DNA of 37,604 nt, from assembly GCA_964589815.1 (NCBI GenBank), contig CAZPUR010000011.1, positions 1 through 37,604 on the forward strand, read 5' to 3'. How positions within the stretch are numbered: the first letter of the stretch is position 1; every line of letters starts with the position of its first letter. The notes under the pieces were generated by a model. That model saw only the letters and a program-made list of their open reading frames with translations, did not search any database and was not told where the DNA came from. The stretch comes from CAZPUR01 sp964589815 (lineage in GTDB: Bacteria; Patescibacteriota; Microgenomatia; UBA1400). Positions 7,186-14,437 of this stretch are shown in pieces. The position numbers and the translations under genes are program-made.

Positions 7186-8667
7186 TTATGTCCTTCTTGT
7201 TGATCTCAGCGTGCCCCGCGCTAACCTCTTTTTAATCTGATTCCCAATCCAAATATCTAAAGGAAAATAATAAAAATTGTGTCTAAGGCGAAAGCGCACC
7301 AGGGGTTGATAAAGTTTGCCTATCCATCTCACTAACTCTGAACGCACCACATCCCTGGCTTTCTCATCAATAAAAAAAGAGCCAAACTGAATAGCTTCCA
7401 CCTTTGTTTTTAACCTTCCCTTAAGCCAGGGCACATTAATTTGGTCAACTGCATAAGTTCTCCAGCCTAAAAGATGGTCAGGTGGTTCAAAACCTCTTTT
7501 TATCGCCTCTTCAAACAGGGGCGTCCCCGGATAAGGAGTAAAACAACCAATGCCTGAAATCTTGGCCCGAGGATTTTCCTTAAACAAGCGTAAAACCAGG
7601 CTCACTGTCTTATCCATCTCTTTCTCTGTTTCTCCGGGAAAACCAATCATAAAATAATACCAAGGCATAATTTTAAAAGGCTTTAATTTCTGATTGACTT
7701 TAATAATATCTTGAGGGGTAATCCCCTTATTAACCATTTTTAAAATCCTGGTTGAGCCTGATTCAGCTCCAAGATTAAGCTGTGAACACCCGCTTTGTTC
7801 CAGTATTTTAAGATACTGATCATCCATTTTCATCACTGATTTAACTGTCACTCCCTGAATCGTCCAGCTAATCTTCATCTTCTTCAATCCCTGGATAATT
7901 TTTTTGGCTCGATCAAGGTCAATAAAAAACTCGTCATCAATAAACCAAACCCCTTTAATTCCATATTTTTCCCTCACTTTTTTAACCCTAGCTAAGACTG
8001 TTTTGGCTTTTAAAGCCCGCCAGCGGCCGCGATTAAAAAAGGGATTATAGCAAAAGCGGCATTTAAAAGGACAGCCCCGGGAAGTTTCCATATCAATGGT
8101 CGCTACCCCTTCCCGGCGCGGCAAATAATCCTTAACTCTAACTAATTGATAAGGGATATCCGGCATTTTATTTAAATCCACCTGCTTTCCTGCTTTAGTA
8201 GAAAAAATTTTCCCCTCTTTTTTAAAATAAAGACCGGCAATTCCCTTTAATGACCTTTTTCCTTTTAAGGCTTGAGCTAACTTTAAAAAGGTCTTTTCTC
8301 CATCACCAATAACAACAATATCTACGGTTTCATCTTTAAGTGTTTGCTCAGGTAAAATCGAAGCATGAGGCCCGCCCCAAACCATGGGGATCTCAGGATT
8401 AAATTCTTTAACCACTTGGCCCACTTGACGAGCAAATTCCACTTGGGGTCCAAGCATACAAGTGGTGGCCACCAGTAAAGGCTTTTTCCTCAACTCCTTT
8501 ATCAAACTCTGCTGCCAATTTGGATCCAATCTTTGATCAATCAGTTTGACTTTAAATTCTTGACTAATGAATTTGGCGCTGGAAAGCAAAGACAAAGGCA
8601 GACCGGGCGCGGTTTTAATATTATCCAAAAGCCCGACGATGGGTTGCACTAAAATAATCTCAGCCAT
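7186..8667 (-). CDS. B12-binding-domain radical SAM protein
   Basis: 493 residues from the ATG at 8667. A B12-binding-like domain (about 1-135, WGGPHASILPE at about 97-107) precedes a radical SAM barrel with C199, C203 and C206 (SRGCPFKCRFC), a NLGAESGS strand and IGFPGETEKEM. No DxHxxG motif is visible. The start is fixed by a strong GAGGAG ribosome site 10 nt before this ATG; the longer TTG reading begins inside that site. The last residues (GTLRSTRRT) read into a GC-rich stretch, so the natural C-terminus may have been altered. It follows the next radical SAM gene closely in the same operon and shares its class, so they may act in series on one substrate. Confidence 0.86.
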   Translation of the reverse strand: MAEIILVQPIVGLLDNIKTAPGLPLSLLSSAKFISQEFKVKLIDQRLDPNWQQSLIKELRKKPLLVATTCMLGPQVEFARQVGQVVKEFNPEIPMVWGGPHASILPEQTLKDETVDIVVIGDGEKTFLKLAQALKGKRSLKGIAGLYFKKEGKIFSTKAGKQVDLNKMPDIPYQLVRVKDYLPRREGVATIDMETSRGCPFKCRFCYNPFFNRGRWRALKAKTVLARVKKVREKYGIKGVWFIDDEFFIDLDRAKKIIQGLKKMKISWTIQGVTVKSVMKMDDQYLKILEQSGCSQLNLGAESGSTRILKMVNKGITPQDIIKVNQKLKPFKIMPWYYFMIGFPGETEKEMDKTVSLVLRLFKENPRAKISGIGCFTPYPGTPLFEEAIKRGFEPPDHLLGWRTYAVDQINVPWLKGRLKTKVEAIQFGSFFIDEKARDVVRSELVRWIGKLYQPLVRFRLRHNFYYFPLDIWIGNQIKKRLARGTLRSTRRT

Positions 8668-8677
8668 TAATTTTTTA

Positions 8678-8683
8678 CTCCTC
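8678..8683 (-). promoter_or_regulatory. Strong ribosome binding site GAGGAG
   Basis: GAGGAG stands 10 nt upstream of ATG 8667 on the minus strand and overlaps the stop codon of the upstream gene (8682-8684). It is one of few clear Shine-Dalgarno sites in the window and decides the start of this radical SAM gene. Confidence 0.65.
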
Positions 8684-10043
8684 AACTTAAATAAGCCAAA
8701 GCCGCTTTAATGGTTTTAGCTAAATTAAGCCATGTTTGCTTCCGACCCAAAATCCTTTTGATAGTCTTGGGCCTTAAATAGAATCTCCGGTAGGCTTGAC
8801 GCCACATTTTTTCTACCAATTCCTTTTTCACCTCACCTAATTCAAAATAGCATTTTCCCCTGGTATAACCATAAAGATTCCAATCAGTAATTAAAAACTT
8901 GCCTTTTCTTTTTATTTCTTCAAAAAGAGGACTTCCTGGTAAAGGATTAACAATAGTAAAATGAGCTATATCTGGATCAAGTTTCAGGCTAAAATTAATG
9001 GTTTCCTCCATGGTTTTTTCATTTTCGCCTTTGTTGCCAATCATAAAATAACCAATGGACTCAATCCCCAATTCTTTACAAGCCTTAACCGCTTGGAAAA
9101 CTTTTTTTAAATTTAAGTTCTTGCCTATCTTATTAACCATTTCTTGACTGCCAGCCTCAATCCCAAAACCAGTCCGATAAAAACCCGTTTGTTTCATCTT
9201 TTTAAGCAAAGATTTGCTCACTCTATCGGCTCTTAATCCTTGGGCCGTGGTCCACGAAGTCTTAATTTTTCTCTTCAATAAACCATCGCATATTTTTTCC
9301 ACCCTTTGCATATCTAAATTAAAAACATCATCTTCGACCCCTATTTCCTCCACCCCAAATTCTTTGACTAAATATTCCCAAAGATTAACCACATAATCCG
9401 CGCTATGGGCTCGCCAGCAATCGCCAAAAACACCTTTATAGCAATAAAAACAATGATAAGGACAACCGCGGGAAGAAACTAAGGTCAAGGTTCTTTTCTG
9501 TTTGCTTAAGACCGGCTGCGGCGTGGTGTAATAAGCCATGTCTTTTTTTAAAAGATGGTAGGCAGGAAAAGGTAATTGATCTAAGTCTTTGATTAAAGGC
9601 CGATCAGGATGATGCCCTATTTTCCCTTTTTTAAGATAAGAAATCCCCTTGATGTTTTTAAGTTTTGGCCACTGAGCGCAGATTTCTTCCATGGTTTCTT
9701 CACCTTCGTGGCGCACTACCAAATCAATTATGCCTTTTGCCAATGATTCTTCGGGTAAAGCAGAAGCATGAGGGCCTCCCAGAATCACTGGTTTACCTGC
9801 CTTTTTACAAATCTTGGCTAATCGCCAGGCTTCTTTAATTAAAGGAGTCGTCGCCGAAATGCCTACTAGGTCTTGTTTTCTTAAAAGCAATCTGCTTAAG
9901 TTTCTCGGTGAAGCATTAAGATCAAGCACAGAAACTTGATGGCCTTCTTTTTCTAAAACCGCCGCTATTGAGAGCAGGCCTAAAGGTGGCAGCCGCGGTT
10001 GGTCATATTTTTTAAGCTGGGGATTAAGCAGTAAAACTTTCAT
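8682..10043 (-). CDS. B12-binding-domain radical SAM protein
   Basis: 453 residues from the ATG at 10043. The B12-binding domain opens with MKVLLLNPQ and PPLGLLSIAAVLEKEGH, the standard N-terminus of the class, and has GGPHASALPEE at about 89. The radical SAM cysteines are C194, C198 and C201 (SSRGCPYHCFYC), followed by GIEAGSQ and a NPLPGSPLFEE strand. The DxHxxG position reads DLNASP, so the cobalamin histidine is missing. The C-terminal YRRFYLRPKTI segment is shared with the proteins at 15882 and 29257. The ATG overlaps the upstream stop by 1 nt (TGATG), which favours this start over a TTG 16 codons earlier and implies translational coupling. Confidence 0.87.
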   Translation of the reverse strand: MKVLLLNPQLKKYDQPRLPPLGLLSIAAVLEKEGHQVSVLDLNASPRNLSRLLLRKQDLVGISATTPLIKEAWRLAKICKKAGKPVILGGPHASALPEESLAKGIIDLVVRHEGEETMEEICAQWPKLKNIKGISYLKKGKIGHHPDRPLIKDLDQLPFPAYHLLKKDMAYYTTPQPVLSKQKRTLTLVSSRGCPYHCFYCYKGVFGDCWRAHSADYVVNLWEYLVKEFGVEEIGVEDDVFNLDMQRVEKICDGLLKRKIKTSWTTAQGLRADRVSKSLLKKMKQTGFYRTGFGIEAGSQEMVNKIGKNLNLKKVFQAVKACKELGIESIGYFMIGNKGENEKTMEETINFSLKLDPDIAHFTIVNPLPGSPLFEEIKRKGKFLITDWNLYGYTRGKCYFELGEVKKELVEKMWRQAYRRFYLRPKTIKRILGRKQTWLNLAKTIKAALAYLS

Positions 10044-10459
10044 CAAGCTGATGGTAATTTTTTTCCTAAAACATAAACCATGTGCGAGCACTTCTCACTC
10101 TTACAAAATGGTTCAAAATATATCAAAATATAAAAAAGTATCCTAGCTAAATTAATGATTAAGGGGTTTTTTAACCAACTTTTGGGTTGAGAAATTTTTT
10201 TTGAAGGCCAAGGTGGAGAATCAACTAAACCAACATCCAGGATTTGATAGCCTTTTTTTCTCACTTGTTTTTCTAACTCCTTTAAACTCAATCCTCTTCC
10301 TGAATGTTCTTTATTAGCACAAAGAAACATTTTTCCTGAACCAAATTTATTTTTCAATTTTTTTCTTTGGCTTTCCACTGAAATCTGCTCATAGACTTCT
10401 CCCAAACCCAAGATTTTAGGCTCATATTTTTCTGATAATAAAAGTTTGTCAATAGTCAT
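10043..10459 (-). CDS. Small protein resembling the C-terminal part of a methyltransferase
   Basis: The 138-residue product has no SAM-binding glycine motif. Its second half (SLKELEKQVRKKGYQILDVGLVDSP, then a hydrophobic helix and a basic YVLGKK end) resembles the last third of small-molecule methyltransferases, where a helix-beta unit is followed by a membrane-leaning helix. The first 60 residues are unlike anything I know. It may therefore be a fragment of a methyltransferase, or a short partner protein. It is packed tightly between the epimerase gene (2 bp apart) and a radical SAM gene (1-nt overlap), so it is probably translated. Function is not assigned. Confidence 0.5.
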   Translation of the reverse strand: MTIDKLLLSEKYEPKILGLGEVYEQISVESQRKKLKNKFGSGKMFLCANKEHSGRGLSLKELEKQVRKKGYQILDVGLVDSPPWPSKKISQPKSWLKNPLIINLARILFYILIYFEPFCKSEKCSHMVYVLGKKLPSA

Positions 10460-10461
10460 AG

Positions 10462-11274
10462 TTATATCACCTTTCCTACCCCTTCCCTAAATTTCACCTT
10501 TGGCTGCCAAAGCTTTTTTTGCTCTCGAGAAATTTTAAAAACCCAATCATAGCTTAAAAAATCAATATCCTTACCCAATAACATCGCTGCCAACTTGAAC
10601 GTGATCGCTGGTAAAGCTAATTTTAAGCAAGGTTTATCTAATTTCTGGCTAATCATATCCACCAAGTCCTTTAATCTGATGGTTTCGCCAATCCCCCAGA
10701 AAACTTTGTTTTTTATTTTAGAAGACAGGGTTTTTAAAAATAGTCTCACCAAATCATCTATAAAGATAATGGCCAGTTTTTTCTGGCCCCTAGCCACTAA
10801 AGGAAAAATACCCTGACGGACAACTTGAGTTAAGCGCCAAACTCCGCCTCCTTTTTCCGGACCATAAACCAGACCCGGCCGGACAATGATCCAGTCCAGA
10901 CTGCTTTTTTGCACTGCTTTTTCGGCCATTAATTTAGAGCGGGCATAAAAATTAACTGGCCTGGCTGCTTGAATCGAACTGCAAAAAATAAAGCGTTTGA
11001 CTTTGTTAGCTACAGCAGCTTTAAGCAAATTTTCCGTGTATTGAAAATTGACTTTTTGGTATTCATTCCAAGAAATGCCTTGTTTTTGGCCGGCAATGGC
11101 CGCCAGATGAAAAACTGCTTCTATCCCATTTAACTCTTTATTCAAAAACCCTAAATTACCTAAATCTCCCCCCGTTTTTCGGCTCATGACTTTAACTTGG
11201 TAACCTTTTTGAATTAAGGCTTTAACCAAGGGTCGACCAATAAAACCAGTGCCGCCGGTAACAAGTATTTTCAT
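10462..11274 (-). CDS. NAD(P)-dependent sugar epimerase/dehydratase family protein (extended SDR)
   Basis: The 270-residue product begins with the dinucleotide-binding motif TGGTGFIG (about 6-13), has HLAAIAG at 56-62 and the catalytic Y110-A-R-S-K114 (YxxxK). These mark the extended short-chain dehydrogenase family, which includes nucleotide-sugar epimerases, reductases and dehydratases. At 270 residues it is short for a UDP-sugar 4-epimerase and nearer the NAD-binding sugar reductase-like members. The likely role is making or modifying a nucleotide sugar for the glycan built by the nearby glycosyltransferases. Its ATG overlaps the stop of the upstream radical SAM gene by 4 nt (ATGA). The exact reaction cannot be read from sequence. 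Confidence 0.85.
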   Translation of the reverse strand: MKILVTGGTGFIGRPLVKALIQKGYQVKVMSRKTGGDLGNLGFLNKELNGIEAVFHLAAIAGQKQGISWNEYQKVNFQYTENLLKAAVANKVKRFIFCSSIQAARPVNFYARSKLMAEKAVQKSSLDWIIVRPGLVYGPEKGGGVWRLTQVVRQGIFPLVARGQKKLAIIFIDDLVRLFLKTLSSKIKNKVFWGIGETIRLKDLVDMISQKLDKPCLKLALPAITFKLAAMLLGKDIDFLSYDWVFKISREQKKLWQPKVKFREGVGKVI

Positions 11275-12350
11275 CTTAAAAAAATAACTTTTGCCATCAT
11301 TTTTGGGCTGATTAAAATATTAGTATAACTCACATTAGCTAAGGGGCAGTAACATTCTCTGTTTTTAATTGATTTTCTTGCCTCTTTTGCTTTTTTAGAA
11401 AACCAGATTTTTTTAAAATCATAATTTTCTTTTTTTAAATTTCCCCAAACATCAGCCCGCACACAACAAGGCCAAACATCACCATTGGGCGCAATTTGAG
11501 CTGAAGCAATACCGCTAAAACAAGGAATTACTTGCGTTTTTCTTTTAATAATTTCCTGAACTAAATCATAATAAACCCAACGAAATCTCTGAATCCATCT
11601 ATTAAAAGCTTTGAGCTTTGATCCGCCAGCCGGCGGATGAGCTTTGAGCTTTAAATACTCTACTGCCTTTTTATAATCCCTAAGATTAGGACTGATATCT
11701 TTATTCATGGTTCCTAGTTCAACCCTATTCTCAGCGATCTCCGTCACATAAGAATCAGGCTTAAGCCCATCCAAGACAAAATCACCAAGTGCAGGAAAAT
11801 GGTCGACATTTTTCTTAGAAATGACCGTATGAATTCCCAAGTTAAAATTGCTGGATTTAATTTTTCTTAAAAGCTGGTAAGTTCTCATTGCTTTTTTAAA
11901 ATTACCTTTGACTCCCCGAATCTGATCATGCTTGTCTTTAATCCCGTCTAAAGAAAGATTAATAATGATCCTGCTCTGAGGTGAGTTTTTAATAATGGCT
12001 TTGGTTTTTTTAAAAATAATCTCAGATAAAAGTCCATTGGTAGGAATAGTAATGATCTTTGGCTGGCAAATTTGATAAAGACTTTGGCAAATCTCCACTA
12101 AATCCTGCCTTAAAAAAGGTTCGCCTCCGGAAATGGTGACCCAAAAAGGTGATTTTCCCAAAGAAGAAAAAATCTTCTTCCATTCTTCAAGACTTAATTC
12201 TTTGCCCGCCTTTTTTTGCCAAATATTACAACTATAACAACGCGAGTTGCATTTATAACTCAAACTAAAAGTATAGTTTAAAGGTAACATTGGTGGCCAG
12301 CCCCAATAATAAAAAAGCCGGTAAAAAGGAATTTTAGTTAGTCTTAACAT
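11271..12350 (-). CDS. Radical SAM/SPASM-type protein with an in-frame palindrome insertion
   Basis: 359 residues from the ATG at 12350 (a TTG six codons earlier is possible). The radical SAM cysteines are C34, C38 and C41 (YKCNSRCYSC), with SGGEPFLR and the TNG and NLSLDG motifs after them. A C-terminal Cys-rich region (CFSGIA, PNGDVWPCC, ECYCPL) fits a SPASM or twitch domain holding extra Fe-S clusters. Such enzymes modify peptides or small molecules. Residues 234-248 read KLKA-HPPAGGS-KLKA: a GC-rich hairpin flanked by two 12-bp copies, which looks like an insertion of 33 bp that kept the frame. The gene overlaps the upstream glycosyltransferase gene by 17 bp. Confidence 0.82.
   Translation of the reverse strand: MLRLTKIPFYRLFYYWGWPPMLPLNYTFSLSYKCNSRCYSCNIWQKKAGKELSLEEWKKIFSSLGKSPFWVTISGGEPFLRQDLVEICQSLYQICQPKIITIPTNGLLSEIIFKKTKAIIKNSPQSRIIINLSLDGIKDKHDQIRGVKGNFKKAMRTYQLLRKIKSSNFNLGIHTVISKKNVDHFPALGDFVLDGLKPDSYVTEIAENRVELGTMNKDISPNLRDYKKAVEYLKLKAHPPAGGSKLKAFNRWIQRFRWVYYDLVQEIIKRKTQVIPCFSGIASAQIAPNGDVWPCCVRADVWGNLKKENYDFKKIWFSKKAKEARKSIKNRECYCPLANVSYTNILISPKMMAKVIFLR
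11608..11652. repeat. Hairpin flanked by 12-bp direct repeats, inside a coding sequence
   Basis: GCTTTGAGCTTT occurs at 11608-11619 and again at 11641-11652. Between them ATCCGCCAGCCGGCGGAT (11621-11638) forms a hairpin with 7-bp arms. The palindrome matches those at 3785 and 31367. The direct repeat is made of the same heptamer (CTTTGAG) that is tandemly repeated at 33846-33876. Confidence 0.75.
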
Positions 12351-13239
12351 CTTTAGTGCTCGGGGCAACTTCCCAAACCGTATGAGAATTGCCTTTAAAA
12401 TAATCGTAGGTAGCCAATATTCTCGCCCAAATTTCCATTAATCCTACCAAAGGTGAATAAAGAATAAATCTTGGTTCAAACCGGAAAATTCTTAACCAAG
12501 CGGAAACTAACCGGCCTTTTTTTAAAGTAGAAACACTATATCCCTGGGATTTTATTAAGACTAAGTGGCCGTGATGAATTCTCCGTCGTTGTCTTAAAAA
12601 CTCAGCTAAACTCTCTGTACCCTTATTAAAAACAATGGCTTTAGGCACATAAACCAGCTTGTATCCTTGACCCACAATTAAAGGTTCAACCGTAGCTTCG
12701 TCAACCGCTGAAGCATAAGGGATTCTTTTAAAAACTCGGCGGAAAGCAGTCATTTCTCCCATTTTGGGCGCTTTTAAAGATATCTGATGATGTAATTCCC
12801 AGAGAAGATGGGCGGCAAAACCAAAAAATGTTTTTTCAGAATCAATGGGAATCGGATGAGCCCCGCTCATGCCCACGCGGCGGTCGGAAAAAACGGAAAC
12901 CAGTCTTTCCACCACATCTTCCTGAGGAATAGTATCCGCTCCGGTTAAAACCAAAATCCTACTTCGGGCATGATTTAAAAAAAGGTTGACGGCCGAAGAT
13001 TTGCCTCGACGTTTTTTTTGAATCAATAGCTTAATCCGTTTGTCTGTTTGAGCCATTCTTTTCACAATCGGCACTGTTTGGTCCGTGCAACCAGAGGCAA
13101 TGACAAAAATCTTGTCAACCTTAACTGTTTTCAACTTTTGCGAAAGCAGAGATTCAAGCGCCCGAGCAATGTTTTTTTCTTCATTGTAGGCCATTAGGCC
13201 AAGGCTGCAATTAATCATTTTTATTAAGTTACTATACAT
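12334..13239 (-). CDS. Family 2 glycosyltransferase
   Basis: The 301-residue product has the GT-A fold signs of family GT2: an N-terminal LGLMAYNEEKNI strand-helix, SGCTDQT, RGKSSAVNLFL, the acidic TGADT in place of DxD, and a late RQRRRIHHGHL helix like the QxxRW region. It probably transfers a sugar from a nucleotide donor on the inner face of the membrane; no long transmembrane helix pair is clear. It is the first gene of the minus-strand operon. An in-frame ATG at 13218 gives MINCSLGLMAYNEE, a more usual start for this family, and TATAGT stands 12 nt before it, so the true start may be 13218. The acceptor is unknown. Confidence 0.85.
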   Translation of the reverse strand: MYSNLIKMINCSLGLMAYNEEKNIARALESLLSQKLKTVKVDKIFVIASGCTDQTVPIVKRMAQTDKRIKLLIQKKRRGKSSAVNLFLNHARSRILVLTGADTIPQEDVVERLVSVFSDRRVGMSGAHPIPIDSEKTFFGFAAHLLWELHHQISLKAPKMGEMTAFRRVFKRIPYASAVDEATVEPLIVGQGYKLVYVPKAIVFNKGTESLAEFLRQRRRIHHGHLVLIKSQGYSVSTLKKGRLVSAWLRIFRFEPRFILYSPLVGLMEIWARILATYDYFKGNSHTVWEVAPSTKDVKTN

Positions 13240-13292
13240 TATGAAAACTCTGCAGGCTAATGATCTGCAGTTTCTGAAAAATAATAGTTTTC

Positions 13293-13377
13293 ATCCCGCA
13301 TTGAGAAAACTTTATCATATTTCCGAACCAAATTCATCGTCCTGACTAGAAGTCAGGGGTTTTCTTTGGTGCGGGAT
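13293..13377. repeat. Nested inverted-repeat element in the divergent promoter region
   Basis: ATCCCGCA (13293-13300) pairs with TGCGGGAT (13370-13377). Inside it AGAAAAC pairs with GTTTTCT, and innermost CCTGACTAGAAGTCAGG (13341-13357) is a hairpin with 6-bp arms. The layout, a small hairpin with TAGAAGTC followed by GGGGTTTTC, is reminiscent of IS200/IS605-type ends, but no transposase gene is present. A second inverted repeat, CTGCAG (13250-13255 and 13265-13270), lies just beside it. Confidence 0.55.
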
Positions 13378-13403
13378 AACAACTTCCCTATTAATCTAAA
13401 AAT

Positions 13404-13412
13404 TGTTAGAAT
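13404..13412 (+). promoter_or_regulatory. Extended -10 promoter of the rightward operon
   Basis: TGTTAGAAT (TG, one base, TAGAAT; 5 of 6) lies 8 nt before the ATG at 13421. Transcription from it would start within one or two bases of the start codon. A G-rich AGGGG lies between them but is too close to the ATG for a usual ribosome site. Confidence 0.4.
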
Positions 13413-13420
13413 TAGGGGCA

Positions 13421-14437
13421 ATGAAAAAACCATTTATCTCTATTATCATTCCCACTTGGAGAAAAAATAAAATTTTAAACCGCTGTCTCCATTCTCTCCT
13501 GGATCAAAATTACCCTCAAGACCATTTTGAAATTATTGTTGTTTCTAAGAAAAGACTTAATCTCTCCGGCAAAAAAATTAGAACCCTCACTATTCCCAAG
13601 AATAAAAACCATGCTCAAGCAAGAAACATTGGCGTTAATAAGGCTAAAGGAAAAATATTAGCTTTTTGCGATGATGACTGCCTCTTGCCCAAGAATTGGC
13701 TTCTCAATGCCTCTGCTTATTTTACTGAAAAACTGGCTGACCTTATCAGTGGACCCATTCTCCCTCCTAAAAAAATATCATTTAAACAAAGATTGAGCGG
13801 CTATCTGGTCGGTTCCCGCTTTACTATTGGCTTTGCCGCTCCCCGCTACCGCAAGCTCTTTCCGGAAAAAGAAGCCAATGAATTTGACCTGATCTTGGCT
13901 AATACTTTTATTAAAAAAAGTGTTTTTGAAAAATTTGGTGGTTTTAATAGAGATCAGGTTCCCTGCGAAGAAAATTTTCTTTATGCCAGGCTAAAAAATA
14001 ACGGCGGTAAACTTTTATATGTGCCTAAAATCTCTTGCCATCACTTGCCGCCGTCAATTGTTTTTCCTCTGGCAAAAAAAATATTTTTTTATGCCCAAGG
14101 CCGAGGGGCGATGATCGTTCGGGCCCCGGAAACCTTCCATCCCCAATATCTTATTCCCAGTTTTTTTATTTTAATTAGCTTGGGATTATTAATCCTTTCT
14201 CTTTTTTCTCTCCTGGCTTTTTCTTTTTTACTGGCCACGATTTTAGTTTATTTATTGCTTAACTTGATCAGCGCCGCTTACATTTTTCGGCAATTCGAGA
14301 AAAACCCCCTGATTTTTATCATCGCCCCTCTAGCTACTTTTGTCATTCATGTCAGTTATGGTTTGGGCTTTCTTAACGGCTTTATCCTCTACTTGTTGGG
14401 TCAAAAACAAGCTGTTAAAATGCCAAGGGTAAACTAA
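13421..14437 (+). CDS. Family 2 glycosyltransferase with C-terminal membrane helices
   Basis: 338 residues from the ATG at 13421; a TTG six codons earlier is less likely. The GT-A domain shows ISIIIPTWRKN, SLLDQNYP, ARNIGVNKAKG and the metal-binding FCDDDCLLP, then NTFIKKSVFEKFGGF and CEENFLYARLK, the standard order of GT2 enzymes. Two or three hydrophobic helices follow (about 245-330), which would hold it in the inner membrane with the active site in the cytosol. It is the first gene of the plus-strand operon, and its stop overlaps the next ATG by 1 nt (TAATG). It is the counterpart of the GT2 gene that heads the leftward operon. Sugar and acceptor are unknown. Confidence 0.88.
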   Translation: MKKPFISIIIPTWRKNKILNRCLHSLLDQNYPQDHFEIIVVSKKRLNLSGKKIRTLTIPKNKNHAQARNIGVNKAKGKILAFCDDDCLLPKNWLLNASAYFTEKLADLISGPILPPKKISFKQRLSGYLVGSRFTIGFAAPRYRKLFPEKEANEFDLILANTFIKKSVFEKFGGFNRDQVPCEENFLYARLKNNGGKLLYVPKISCHHLPPSIVFPLAKKIFFYAQGRGAMIVRAPETFHPQYLIPSFFILISLGLLILSLFSLLAFSFLLATILVYLLLNLISAAYIFRQFEKNPLIFIIAPLATFVIHVSYGLGFLNGFILYLLGQKQAVKMPRVN

